Shown piece after piece: positions 47,837 to 59,237 of a DNA stretch of 64,000 nucleotides. Within the stretch, counting starts at the first letter, position 1; each line of letters opens with the position of its first letter. The stretch covers positions 68,387,631-68,451,630 of the forward strand of contig CM023539.1 of NCBI GenBank assembly GCA_013350335.1, in the 5' to 3' direction. The notes below the pieces were generated by a model that ran no database searches, had not been told where the DNA came from, and saw nothing but the letters and a program-made list of their open reading frames with translations. Source of the DNA: Chimonanthus salicifolius. Lineage: Eukaryota > Streptophyta > Magnoliopsida > Laurales > Calycanthaceae. Position numbers and translations under genes: made by a program.

Positions 47837-47980
47837 TTTTTTTTATAATTAAGTTGTTCAGATCTCTTAGAAGTTAGAACATACACCACGTATGTCTACG
47901 AAGTCCTTTTGGAACAGAGTAGAAATCGAACTCATAACTCTCGCTTCTTGAAGTGAGTTCTCGCCATCACTCTAACCCTT
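47837..47980 (-). mobile_element. tRNA-type SINE
   Basis: On the minus strand: TTAGAGTGATGG (A box-like), GAGTTCGATTTC (B box-like), a short body, TAAGAGATCTGAACAAC and an A tail. The tail resembles those of the elements at 53990-54168 and 60505-60704. Confidence 0.6.
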
Positions 47981-48309
47981 TTACTCCTATCAAAATGAGT
48001 ATTATAATTTCTAAATTTATGTTATTCTACTATAATTAAATATATTTTTTAAACAAAAATTGACTCAATTTAATAACTGTGGTAATAAAAATATGAACTT
48101 CTTTAAAATTATTTAAAAAGAGCCAAACAAGCCGACAAGGGATTTGGGTCGGAAGAAAATCTACTTGTTCCAAAGTGGAGGGTAAGCTAATAAAAGGAAC
48201 ATCTGTAATTTTAATTTAAATAACAAAAAATTTCGTTGTGTTGTGTTGCAGGAGACAAACAAAAGGAGTCTCATTCTGGGCCCGAGAGCCAGGGGTTAAA
48301 AATCGACCG

Positions 48310-49140
48310 TATCAAGATCTCAGCCCATTTTTCATATCGGGGGCGAGATTTTTCTCTTTTCAAATTCTTTTTACCTTCTTTTTAAAAAAAAAATTCTTTA
48401 AAAGAAAATCGTAAAAGCTGTTTTTTCTTAAAAAAAATAAAAAATATAAATATCGGCCGAGATATCGGCCCGGACCTACAACCGATATTTTTTATAAATA
48501 AATAAATAAATCGACAGAAATTCGGCCAAGATCTCAGCTGAAATTTCAGCCATATTGTCCGATTTTTTTTTCTTTCGATCGATACGATACTTGGCCTTCA
48601 GAAAACCGAGATCGTATCCAAGATTTTAACCCATGAGCCTGCCGATCTAAAGTCCATGGCTCTAGATCCAGCATGAATGAAAGCCAATGAATCCATCAGA
48701 TCGAAACTGAACTAGGCCAGACCCAGTTGGATCGAAAGGTCAGGGCGTAATCCATAGGATGGGTGAGACCCAGTTCGATCCAAGCTGGATCGAGGCTTAC
48801 TTACAGGCAGGGGTGCAAAAAAACGCCCCAGCCCATAATTCCGTAGATATGATTCTCTCTCCTTTTTTTTTTTTAATATCGGTATTATTTTATTTTTTCT
48901 AAATTAAAAAATTAAAATGAAAAAGAAACTGCTTTTTTAAAAAAAATTGAAAATGTAAATATCGGTTGATATCGGCCGATATTTTGACCTGGGTCCATCA
49001 GCGTTTTGATTTAAAAAAAAATATATCGCTCATATCGACCGATATGAAGGCTGTACCACTGGTACAATATGTATCGGCCAATATTATACGGTGCTTAATA
49101 CCCATATGATATCGGCCGATACGTTTCACCGATATATCGA
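48310..49140. repeat. TCGGCCGA-rich palindromic repeat DNA
   Basis: Repeated ATATCGGCCGATA-like palindromes and half-sites, at about 48450-48600 and 48955-49135, within AT-rich sequence. The same motif occurs at 46226-46245 and near 31440. No gene frame. Confidence 0.6.
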
Positions 49141-49439
49141 AGGCCATTCGTAAGTGTGAAAGTAAAGAAGGGGAGAAGTAATGAGTGAACCAACCAAGAC
49201 GATGGCTTTAATGTTATCATCAGTGAGTTGGATGTCAAGCTTGAATCCTTCTGCAAATGGAGCAGCACGTCCAGCAAGTCGCCATGCTCAGTCTCATCTC
49301 CACCGTCCATTTTTCAGCCCTGTGGTCCTCAATCACCTGACCAAGGAAAGCATCAATGACGCCGGCAACCCTTTTGAGCTTACCGTCCAACCCTGTCAAA
49401 ACATCTACCCATGCAAATGACGGGAAGAAATCTCTATTT

Positions 49440-50426
49440 GGTTCCTAGTTCCTACATACACATCACTTCTCTATTATCTAGAGTCACTCAACTCCTACTT
49501 TTGGTGTTTCTTGCTGGATTCAATTTTTATTTAAAACAAGTGGCATATTTTATTTTTATTTTTAAATGGTAAAATATAATATACTAAAAGCACCCAAAAG
49601 GAGAGCAAAAAAAAAAGGGAAAAAAATTATTAAACACTCAACATGTTGGTCAAAGAATAATGCTCGAAGATGCCCATGCAGCAGCAGGTGGAGAAGAGCT
49701 ACAGATGGTGGCAACTCTTGGCGGCAAGGATGAACGATCCTCTGACTGGATTATGCCAAAAAAAAAAAAGAGGAAGAGGAAAGAAGAGAGAACAGGAATA
49801 GAACTGGGAATCCACCCAAACGAGAGACGGAAGAAGAGAAGACTCCACCCGCAAAGTCGGGAAATCCGAGCAGAGAGACGATAGGGAGAAGGAGAAGAGT
49901 AAAGAGGAGTTTAGGGTTTCTGAGAGATATCCGAAAAATTTCGATTGATTTTCGAAGTAGAGAATAAAGAAACGACTAAAGAGACTCTCTCACGGACAAT
50001 CCGACAGGCTCGTTGACTGTCCGCGGCCCATTTAAAATTTAACAGACAGTTCGAGTCCGAGTCCGTAGACCTTAGGATCCGGCCTGTATGCTAATTTATC
50101 GGGTCGGGCCGGACGGTCCTCGGGTCAGATCCAGGTCTGTTTACACCCCTACTCATAGCCTTTGTTCTGTAATAATAAGTGGAAAATGTTTAGATTGGAA
50201 CGGCCATTTACTCATGATATCTAGGGGAGTCCATAGGTTTTTATTTTATGACAATTTATTTATCTTTGATATGATAACGGTCATTAATTGGTGAGTTGAA
50301 ACTGCTATTTCATTTTACCAATGTCTAAGTATCATGGCCATTTATTAGATAGATAGAAACTGAAGGAAATTCGTTGTTGTGAATAATCCATCTAGATTTC
50401 CTGTTTATTTAAGAGGTCTTGTAGCC
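49440..50426. other. Intergenic stretch between the P450 relic and the LTR
   Basis: No convincing gene. An A/G-rich section (about 49600-49980) is followed by a GC-richer block with GGGTCGGGCCGGACGG that ends TTTACACCCCTA (about 50140-50152), the typical terminal look of plant hAT-type elements. A matching left end with a target duplication was not established. Confidence 0.5.
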
Positions 50427-52530
50427 TGATAAGCACTGAAAAATATTAATTTTACCCTTTAATATTAGATTAGTTAGTTCTTAAATTTTGTTTATTTTAT
50501 ATTATTATTGTAATATATTATATATTCTAAAATTATATTTGTTAATATATTATATTAATTAATTTTATCTAATTAAGTGTATTTTTATGTCTTGCTAGGT
50601 TGGTGAATTGTTGAGCATGCATTGAGTCCCATCAAAGTCTAAGTGATGACTAACTCCGCGTGAGAAGAGGACTATCCCAAGATGAGAGGAAGAAAGTTGC
50701 AAAAAAGAAAGAGATGCAGCAGCTCGGTACAAATTGAAGCAGAGCATTGAAGAAGAAAGAAGATGAAGGACTGCATAAATCAGCAATAAACTTTAAAGAA
50801 AATACATCAGATTTTGCAGAGACAGCAACCAGCGTGGAAGGAGGAGCTGTTGGCCTATCTGTGTCCTGTCCCTTGCAAAGAGAGAAATCAAGAAGCAACT
50901 AAAACAAGAAAAAAACAGAGCAATTGTAGTTGAGGAAAAGAATCCTGTAGAAAGAGAAACAACATATCAGCCAATGAATTAAGAATAAGGTCAGGAAAAA
51001 TCAAAATGGAAATAAGAGGAGGATGGGTGGTGGATATCTTATGTCGTTGCCAGATTTAACTACAAGCAAACAGAGGGACGGTGGCTGATTATTTCCAAAG
51101 GTAAAGAAAAAGAAAAGAAAAGGATTGTTGTATATGCATTGTTACAATCCATTGATCTGAGAGAGAGTCATGGCTTCATTGTTTAAGAAAAACAATGAAA
51201 GAAATAGAAGAGCAGAGAATGGAAAGAGAGAAGATTGGAAAGGAAGCTTGGTACGGCGGAAGAGCTATCATTTGGATGAAAAGTGGAAAGCAAGTCAGTT
51301 GTGCAAGTCCTTTTGTCTTCACCGTGTTGACAGAGAAAAGAAAGCAGGAGATGGGTTTCTAAAAATCCAACCAACGAAAGAGTGGCTGCCGATCCTGGAG
51401 ATTTAAAATTGGATTGAGTGGGTCCCATGGCTTGCTTAACTTAGCTATTCCCAACACTATAAATACAAGGGTCCTCCACAAGAGAAATTCGAACCTGGTT
51501 AAGAAGAATTAACGCTGTGCATTGGAAAGGAAGATAAGAAGGAAATCAGACACGGCAAGGGTCTTAGGTTGGTTTTATTTTTATTTTTATTATTTCTTGC
51601 ATTGTGTTCTTGTATTTCTTTTTCTTTAAAATTCCATTGATATGTAATTCTAAATTCATGTTTCATAAATAAAATTGAGGTGTGATGAAAAATTTAGTCT
51701 ATGGTTTTCCAATTATTCAATTTATGTATGATGATTATTTTATTTTATTTTATTTTTATTCTTTAATTAAGTTTACATGTGGATTTATTTTAATTATTTC
51801 AGATTAAATGTGATGAAAATTTAGATTGAATAGACTTCATTCTTCGATCTAAGGCTCTTATTTTAAGAGTGCGATGAAATATTTTAGATTTGAAGATAAA
51901 GTTTAAATTCTATTCATTCTAAGGTTTAATTTGAGATTTTTAATTTAATGAAATCCATGGATTTAATTGTTAGAATATTTATCGATGAAAAATTTGAATG
52001 CATGAATGGTGATTTACGTGAGCTCCGTATTCTAGGCCTTTGTTTTATTTTTAAAATATGGAAAATAATATCTCCTTGTTTTACTTGAATCAGTTCCATT
52101 GTAAATATGTACAGAGGTAATTTTAGGTTTTATTTTTATTTTAAAATTCAAAATTCTTAAAAATTGTGGAACTAGGTTGGTTAATTAATTAATTGCATCT
52201 TAGTTTTGTGTTCTAAGTTAAGTTAAGATTATTTATAATTTTTAGATCAAATCCACCATCTTAATTAAAATTAGATCTCTTTCATTGTTAAATTCTAGTT
52301 TTAGATATGGTTTCTAATTTTAGACAATGCTTTCTATTTTTAGAATGTTTCTAAATTAACATTAGGTTTCCTAGATTAGAGAATTAATCTCATGTTTAAG
52401 ATTTATTTCTATGATTTATATATTCAGTGGTATGTTTTTTACGGATATATTTTCCTAAGTTCCGATGGGTTCGACCTCGCACTCAATCGCTATACTATCT
52501 AATGGTTCGTGCGCTTGCGAGTTATAAATT
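50427..52530 (+). mobile_element. Truncated Athila-like LTR, opposite orientation
   Basis: Starts TGATAAGCAC, as does the LTR of this family in element sense (TGATGAGTGC). It contains a TATA-like CTATAAATACAAG (about 51460), and from about 51640 it is clearly the reverse complement of the 6423-7330 region (for example TAAGAGTGCGATGAAATATT). It stops at GTTATAAATT (52530), about 20 bases short of the usual ACAACA end, where it fuses to a segmental-unit fragment. Confidence 0.8.
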
Positions 52531-53646
52531 GAGCATAGATCCATGTACCATGGACCTAGACCAATTTGTTTTACCACTTTTCATTTTATGTCATCTAAAT
52601 TTGTGAATTTTTGTCTTATTTAATGTTTATAATAATTCAAACAAACAATGAAAATATAGCTTTTAATGAAAATATGTTAGCATCAATGGTGGAGACAAGG
52701 ATGCATCTAGAGGCAAGATCTTCTTGCACTTTCATGCCTTCAACCTTCAACCAAAAGACATGACTTGCTTTCTAGTGAAACGACTTGCTTTCTAGTAAAA
52801 CGAAAAGGAAGACCATTAAGGATGAAACTTGGGTCGGATTTTAACTTGACACGTATAACTCGATCTAAAAAATCAGTGGGTTTGAGGTATGTATTTGTAT
52901 ATTTTGTGTTGCGTTGGGAAAGAAACCTGTATGAAATTTGGATCAGGTTGCGAAAAAAAACCCGTATGAAATTCGAGTCCGATTGGATTGAGAAATTTAA
53001 AATCAATCTGACACGAAACAAGTGCACCAAGTTATAAAACATTAGTGATTAGGGCTGAAACTCAGGTCGGGTCGGTTCAGTCCACCACATGGGTTAAGTC
53101 AGGTCAGGTCGAGTAATTCGGGTAAGCAATTTGGGTTGGATCGAATTGAGTTTAATAAATTTTGACACAGATTAGATTGAGTTTATTAAAACTCGACCCG
53201 ACCCATTTGAGTTTTCGCTTAGAACACCAAGAAGCTTTTTCTAGAAAACTCCATCCTCCATCCACATCTTTTCAAATTGGAAAGGGGATAGCCTTCTCTT
53301 TTTACCTCCATAGTCTAGGAGAATGGGGATATGGTCCAAGATGAGCTTAAGAAGTGCTTCGTGGAAGAAGTTGAAAAAATGCTCCCAATTGGCTGAGATA
53401 AGGAACCTATCCAATTTCAAAAGAGAAAGGGATTCTTGGTTCTTTGTCCAAGTGAACCATTGAGGATTGAGCTTACTGAAATCCAACATTATTAGGGAAA
53501 AAGTCTCAGAAGAGATTTTTTCCATTTGAAAATCTGATTTAAATTTTAAAAATACAAATATATACAAGTGATTTAACTTTTAAAAAAAGGTCTCCAAATG
53601 GGAAAAAGCTCTTAAAAGATTTTTCCCTCTAACAGGCATTCACGTG
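52530..53646 (+). repeat. Fourth, diverged copy of the segmental unit (partial)
   Basis: Matches about 20217-21295 and its tandem copies, from GAGCATAGATCCATGTACC through the LINE endonuclease fragment (minus strand, 53241-53567) to CATTCACGTGA, with more substitutions than units 1-3 show among themselves. A 100-bp piece at about 53808-53908 matches 3168-3270, so roughly 0.9 kb has been lost or replaced between. No BAHD sequence here. Confidence 0.82.
53241..53567 (-). pseudogene. LINE endonuclease fragment in the fourth unit copy
   Basis: An open frame of about 108 codons: FTWTKNQESLSL, KLDRFLIS, ILDHIPILLDYGG, FQFEKMW. It is homologous to 20888-21205 with several amino acid changes. Confidence 0.62.
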
Positions 53647-53989
53647 AGTACAATTTAAACGGGTGCGGGAATTCCTGAGGCATTTTTGAATGGAGAAAAT
53701 GTGGAATGGACGGCCCGAGAGAAATCTCAGTTTGACCGGGCCTGGCTTCTCATGGAAATAATAATGGCTATTTACTCAAGTCGTATCACCAATGCTATTT
53801 TTGCATTGTATAAATATTTATTGTAATGGACTTTAATATTTGTATATAGTATAAGAATTGGTTTTATTAAGAAAATTATTGTATGTAGAGTGGTTATTCA
53901 AGTTGGAATTTCAGCCCATTTACTCAAACCCCAAGAGCCCAACATGTAACAATATGGGTTTGACAAGAAGATCTATGTTCCAAACTAAA

Positions 53990-54168
53990 ATTTCCACGAC
54001 TACAAAATTTCAAGCTCTTAACAATTCAAAAAGTAGGAGTCTTAAGTTTAATTCCTACTCAACTCTAAAAGATTCACTCTACATAGAGTTATCCGGTTTC
54101 GATAAAGAGGCTTGCGCATACAATGAGCATTAGTCGAATTCTAAGAGATCTTGATAATAAAAAAAATT
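53990..54168 (+). mobile_element. SINE remnant
   Basis: A B box-like region in AGTTTAATTCCTACTC, a body with ATAGAGTTATCCGG, and the tail CTAAGAGATCTTGATAAT followed by A residues. It is comparable to the SINE at 60505-60704. Confidence 0.5.
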
Positions 54169-54170
54169 GG

Positions 54171-55989
54171 AAGGAAAAAACCGACCACAATAATAAAAAA
54201 AATAAAATATCAATCAAAATAGACATTTTAGCTTGCAGATTATTTTAAAAGGTTCTGTCGATTCTTCACTTTGTATAATTTTCACATCATAATCTTCATA
54301 TGATCATATGGTTGCCTGTCTATTAATAATATATTGTTAGAAGTTTTGCACTGTAATAAGTGAGATCTTAGATATTTACTAATATTTTAATATAAAAGAA
54401 ATAATAGGATGAATGAGGATACAATGAAATTACAAGAGAATTGAAGAAGCGTTGGATTAGAAAAAAGGTGAGTCTATCTATGAGAAATATGTTCATGCAT
54501 CTCACTTGATTAATCCAGATACAAAGAGTGACATTTTTTGTATCGAGGGAGATTCTCCAAAGACTACATGCAAACATGGAAAGGTTTTTAACCATCAAAC
54601 TAATCTTTGAACATCTAGACTTAAGGACAAGGAAGCCCATACAAACACCTAGAAAATCTGTCCTAATACACCCATTTTCAAAAATTTGATGGAAACTACC
54701 ATTTTGCCCTTCCACTCAAAAGAGCCACATCCAATGAAAGATCTGATTTTTCGCTCTGATGATTGGAAAGTCAACCGAATGGTTTGCAGGGAGGGAAAAA
54801 AATGTCAAAGGGCCCCACCGTTAACCGAAACCCAAGGTCTCCCTCAGCCGTAGATAGGTGGGCCAGGGATAATTATGGTGGTGTTGATCCTAGGGTAAGA
54901 AGTGTAGGATCCACTTGGATCTAAGAAAAAAACCCACAAAATTGATTTTCGGACGCCTCAAGCAGCAGCCAAAGAAACTGGCCAGAGGAGGATCTCACGC
55001 GATTCAGATCAAAGATCTGATGGTACAAATGGATAGACCATCAAAAAACGGAATGGGTATGGTGGGTCCTACCAGCAGAAACTTTTTTCATTACCTGATC
55101 TAAGGCCGAGAAGAAGATCTAGCGGTAGCAGATCTGGCGGGAAGCAGAAACACCTTCATTTCTATGATTTCTGTAACCAAGATGCATTCACCAATGTGAT
55201 ACACATTGAGTCGACCCTGGAACATTTGATGCTTACACATATAATGGGTTGGATAATGGGCTGACCCAAGTTGAACCCTATTGTTTCTCCAGAAATGGCA
55301 AAAAATGAGAAAAAAAGATAATATAAACATTTTCGTGCATAATAGCAGTCCTTTTGGAAAGCACAAATGACAAAGGGCCAGGCCTGTCCTGCACCAAGCC
55401 CTGTTAATTTGGGCCCAGATAATTGGGCTGTGGAGGTTCAGGCCCAGCTAATTAGGCTTGTGGAGGTTTTGGGCCAGCTAATTGGGATTTTTTTTTAATC
55501 CTGTGATGACTTTACCTCGATCTGGAATCTTTCATTCATGTACCCAAAGCATTCTCATTTGTTGAACAATGATTTAGGTAATATGGGCACACAATTCTAA
55601 ATTTCTAATTGTGTTTTAGACAGAGAAGAGAAAATCAGCCTCATTTGAATGAGTTTATCTAGCATTTTTAAAATAGATTGCATTTGGATTAAAGGTTTCA
55701 AAATCAAACAATTTGGCAAGCTAATGCAAGAACCCTCAACGTCTCTCTTTCAATTTCTAAATTTGTCCTTTCCTTATCCCAAATCGGTTTCTAGTTCCTT
55801 AAACTACAAATTTATGGTATGTGTTTGCTCATTTAATTTTAGAAATGAGTGAGAATGGAATGAAATCATTTAGACATGGCAATAGGTCAAGTCTGGTTTG
55901 AGTCGGACCTTATTTAGTTCAAGTATATTTTGAATCTTGTTAAATAGGTTAAGACAGTTAAAGTATATTCTACAAATTAAATTCTCATT
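54171..55989. other. Intergenic, small repeats only
   Basis: No gene recognised. A segment at about 54630-54720 (ACACCTAGAAAATCTGTCC, then ACCATTTTGCCCTT) recurs at 58868-58940. A minisatellite of about 28-30 bp (GGGCCAGCTAATTGGGCT and onward, about 55408-55487) is present in roughly three imperfect copies. Confidence 0.5.
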
Positions 55990-57820
55990 ATGATATTCTA
56001 CAAATTTATATGGAATATGATGGGGTTCACTAATCTATATGATGTCAATTATATTTTTAATTTATATTATATTAATAAATTCTATTACTCCATTGTGTTT
56101 GGAGGCGGGCAGAGATGGAGGGCAGTGGCTGGCGACGGAAGGGCGGGCAGCGTGACTGCAGGGGAGAGCTGCAAACGCGTCGGTGGTAGTAAAGGAAAAA
56201 CGAGCCGATCGGTCGTTCGAAGGTATCAGGGCGGAAGCAGGGGTCGTCCGCCCAGACTCTGGCGCAGGCGGGCAGTCCAGCGAGGGCGACAGGGGATAGA
56301 AGCCTCTTCAATTACGGCCGAGAAGAGGGAAAGGAGGGAAGGGGGGACTTCCCTGGGTACGGTTGAACAGATAACAGGGAGAAAATAGAGAAAGAGAGGG
56401 AAAATGAGAAAAAAAAAATCTCAGAATTCTTCTATTCTATAATCGGCGGTTTCCATCTTCGTCAGACATTGCTGGGATCAGTTGTATATTGATTGAGAGA
56501 GAAGGGAGTTCACCTGGAGAAGTTGAAGAAGAGAGAGTGAGGTTGCTTACTTATTGTTTGAGAAGAATGCAAGCCATGTCTTCACTCTACTTCTTCCTTC
56601 TCCAGAAGAAATCACTTCTCTTCTTTCATCCTTCTTCTTCTTCTTCGTACTCTTCTCTCCATTAACCAATGTTTACAAGTTTTCTATGGCCATGGACCTG
56701 TTTATATAGGCATCCATATGAAGTGATGAACCCACTTCAAAGTCGGTTTGCCAACTAATAATTGGTGCAATTTGGTAGGCTTAATCTTAATCCAGTTGGC
56801 CACATAACAAGTTTTAAAATTGGTTGGTTAATTCGGTTGATATCCTTTTAAAAATTAATTTTTGGATAATATGGATAACAACCTATTTCAGCCATTCACA
56901 TTTGAGATGTGTACGAAGAAGTTGATAACAACTCAAATTTGATCCAAACCGAAATTGATCAAAATGGAATAAATGGACCGTTGTAAGAGAAAATTGAAAC
57001 AGACCAACTGGATTCAGTTTCCAATTCTCAAGAAGAAGAGACGGTTGACGGTTGTGCTCCAAAGCATGGCTAACTGTCTACTTAATTGAGTAGGAGAAAA
57101 TAAGTTATTATTAAATATCTATTTATCTTTATAATAGAAGCAACTTACCAAATACACCAAGTTTAGCAAATAGTAAAGTTCATGTTCCAAATCAATGTTG
57201 ACCAGCCTTCTCCACTAAATTGAAATTTGAATTATTGAGAACGAAATGATAATTGTTGTTTCTAATTTCAATTTCATATTATGAAAAAAAATAAAATAAA
57301 CTCTAAACACAAAATCACTTGAATGGATTGTGAGAACTATTTCTTCTATTTTATTTTTTATTTTTTTTCATATTATGCCATGTGTAATGTATTTATTAAA
57401 AATAGTTCATGGCCAGCCTTATCATTCTATTATATTTTAATGTTATTTATTTAATAACTAATATTATTTACAGTATTGTACTGATCTCATTAATTCAAAG
57501 AAATTTGAGACAGAATTTGACCCACGTGGCAATTTTTAAAACATTGTTACGAACTTGTAAATTTTTTCTGGTTCTTGCCATGGGCCAATTTGCTTTTTTA
57601 ATTTATTATTTAATTTTTCGGTTCACTGGGTGACGGCTTTGTAGGGCCCAACTTGGATTAGTGAAAAGAATTTGCTAACAGATTGCTTTGATATGCATAC
57701 AGATAACTCAGTGATAAGAATTAATTTCAAGTAAATATTAGGCCTATAGTGTTTTTTTTTTTTGAGATAACCACGAAATGTTGTTTTTAGTTGGTCGTTA
57801 GAACTAACGGTAAATGGACG
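55990..57820. other. Intergenic with a GC-rich island
   Basis: 56100-56360 is clearly GC-richer than its surroundings and is open in one frame on each strand (132 codons plus, 79 codons minus), but neither product resembles a known protein. It is followed by CT/GA-rich sequence. A short segment near 57000 (CAACTGGATTCAGTTTC) is repeated near 57845. Confidence 0.45.
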
Positions 57821-59043
57821 GCTGTAAATGGGAATAGAAACTGAGCAACTGGATTCAGTTTCTTTCTCGGTTTGTTTAAGAGAAGAGTCGAGAAGAGTCG
57901 AGAAGAGTCTCTATCTTTCTTCCTCGGTTGAGTCTTTTCTCTTTAATATGCGATCATGGAAAGTAGCAGAAGCTGTATCTTCATCAAAAGAAGTCGGTTC
58001 TTCTGGAGTGGAAGAAGAAGAGGAATTGAGGTGGGCACTGGCACTAAATTCCTCTTCTCTTCCACACCAGGTGAAGTCTCTTCTCTATCGGGAGCAACAA
58101 TTGTCATCTCTCTCGCTTTCATAGATGGATTGGTGGATCACAGCAGCCAAGCCAAGCAGTCCATGGTGAGTGCACATGCAATCTCATTTTTATTCTGAAA
58201 ATAGCATGCAAACATCAAGTGCTTGACGTATTTTTTTCATTGTGGGCAGCGATGAAAGCTGCTGCAGTTTATCAATGGCAATTGCCTAAGTTCTTGGGAT
58301 AATTTCTTCCATATTTAGGTGTTATTAACACATGCAACATGTGCAAGGGACAAATCAAAGACACATGATATGAGATCATGACAGAGAAGATTGGCATCCA
58401 ACGTTAATTGGCTGCTGCTAGTTTTAAGGCTTCTTTCCACTATAAATTAAGGGGTCTCTGCACAGTATTTGGTATGTCTTGTAGAAAAAAGAACATACAT
58501 GGCTAAGGACTGCATGAGAGGTGATAGCAAGAAAGTTTTTGAGGACGGTAAGATCGAGACTCTGTGTTTAGATTTGGGTTTGGATTTCAAACTAATTGCA
58601 TTTATATTTTATGAAGTATTTTAATTTTTCTCTCACAATAATATTAGACGCGTAAACGTATGTCAGATTTGGCCGAACCACATAAATATTGGTATATGCA
58701 GTTTGTCATGATGTGGTTGATTATTTTGTTGTTTATTTTCGTATATTATTCCTAAGATTTGCATGTGGACCCTCGAGACTCTCAAACGGCAAGTGTCTAC
58801 ATCTTAGCTGCCGTGTGTCCTTGAGTCTAAAAAGACTTCATTTCATTCAAGGGGAGCACATACAGACACCTGGAAATTCTGTCCTAATTCACCCGATTCC
58901 AAAAAAAAATAGGTGAAATGACCATTTTACCCTTCTCTCTCTATTGCCGGAGAGATCCAAAATAAATGTTGCCTTGTGTAAAGATATTCCACCCACACCA
59001 CTATCCGTGTTAGAATAAATTTAGATTTAGGATTTATATAGGA
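57821..59043. other. Intergenic, possible small exon
   Basis: No recognised gene. A TATA-like CTATAAATTAAGG at about 58440 precedes an ATG at 58499 (MAKDCMRGDSKKVFEDG), which meets a GTAAG donor-like site and otherwise ends after 41 codons. This could be a first exon or chance. Confidence 0.3.
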
Positions 59044-59237
59044 GTGGCTATTTAGACACCCTACTTTTCTTTTAAGAGACACCTAATTTCAAAATTTTTG
59101 TGAAAATTACCATTTTGGCCCTCAATTTTTAAAAAAACAATTTCTCTACACAAGATTGAGGGACAAAATGGTAATTTCGTATAAAATTTTGAAATGAGGT
59201 GTCTCTTAAAAGAAAAGTCAGGTGTATAAATGGCTAC
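59044..59237. mobile_element. Fold-back MITE, about 194 bp
   Basis: Nearly the whole element is an inverted repeat: each arm is about 80 bases (GTGGCTATTTAGACACCC inward on the left, and GTAGCCATTTATACACCT inward on the right in reverse complement), and the arms meet near AATTTTTAAAAAAACAATTT. No coding capacity. Confidence 0.82.

Larger units (their letters stand above)
46243..49428 (-). pseudogene. Cytochrome P450 relic (CYP71-like) with a 2.9-kb TE-filled intron
   Basis: On the minus strand, 49428 to 49195 gives the end of a P450 first exon: RDFFPSFAWVDVLTGLDGKL, VIDAFLGQVIEDH, then after a frameshift DLLDVLLHLQKD and after another QLTDDNIKAIVL. The exon ends on a GT donor. The next exon starts at 46320 after TTTACAG and reads DLFSGGTKTTSTIAEWAMAQLM, the I-helix with GGTKTT for AGTDTT. 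It breaks off near 46245 in TCGGCCGA-type repeat DNA, and the K-helix and haem loop are missing. The intron (46321-49194) contains a LINE tail, a MITE, a SINE and palindromic repeats. Confidence 0.85.

Noticed and set aside
48805..50152. A hAT-like element bounded by AGGGGTGCAAA and TTTACACCCCT that would have captured the P450 exon
   Set aside because: The terminal words fit, but the 8-bp flanks (TTACAGGC and ACTCATAG) do not match, and the P450 exon continues into an outside exon through a proper splice donor and acceptor.
54368..54715. 115-codon minus-strand frame
   Set aside because: AT-rich composition, no motif, and its start lies in a dispersed repeat shared with 58868-58940.
57828..58198. 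Two overlapping Ser/Glu-rich plus-strand frames
   Set aside because: No domain or homologue recognised; the start repeats a segment near 57000, so it looks like repeat DNA.
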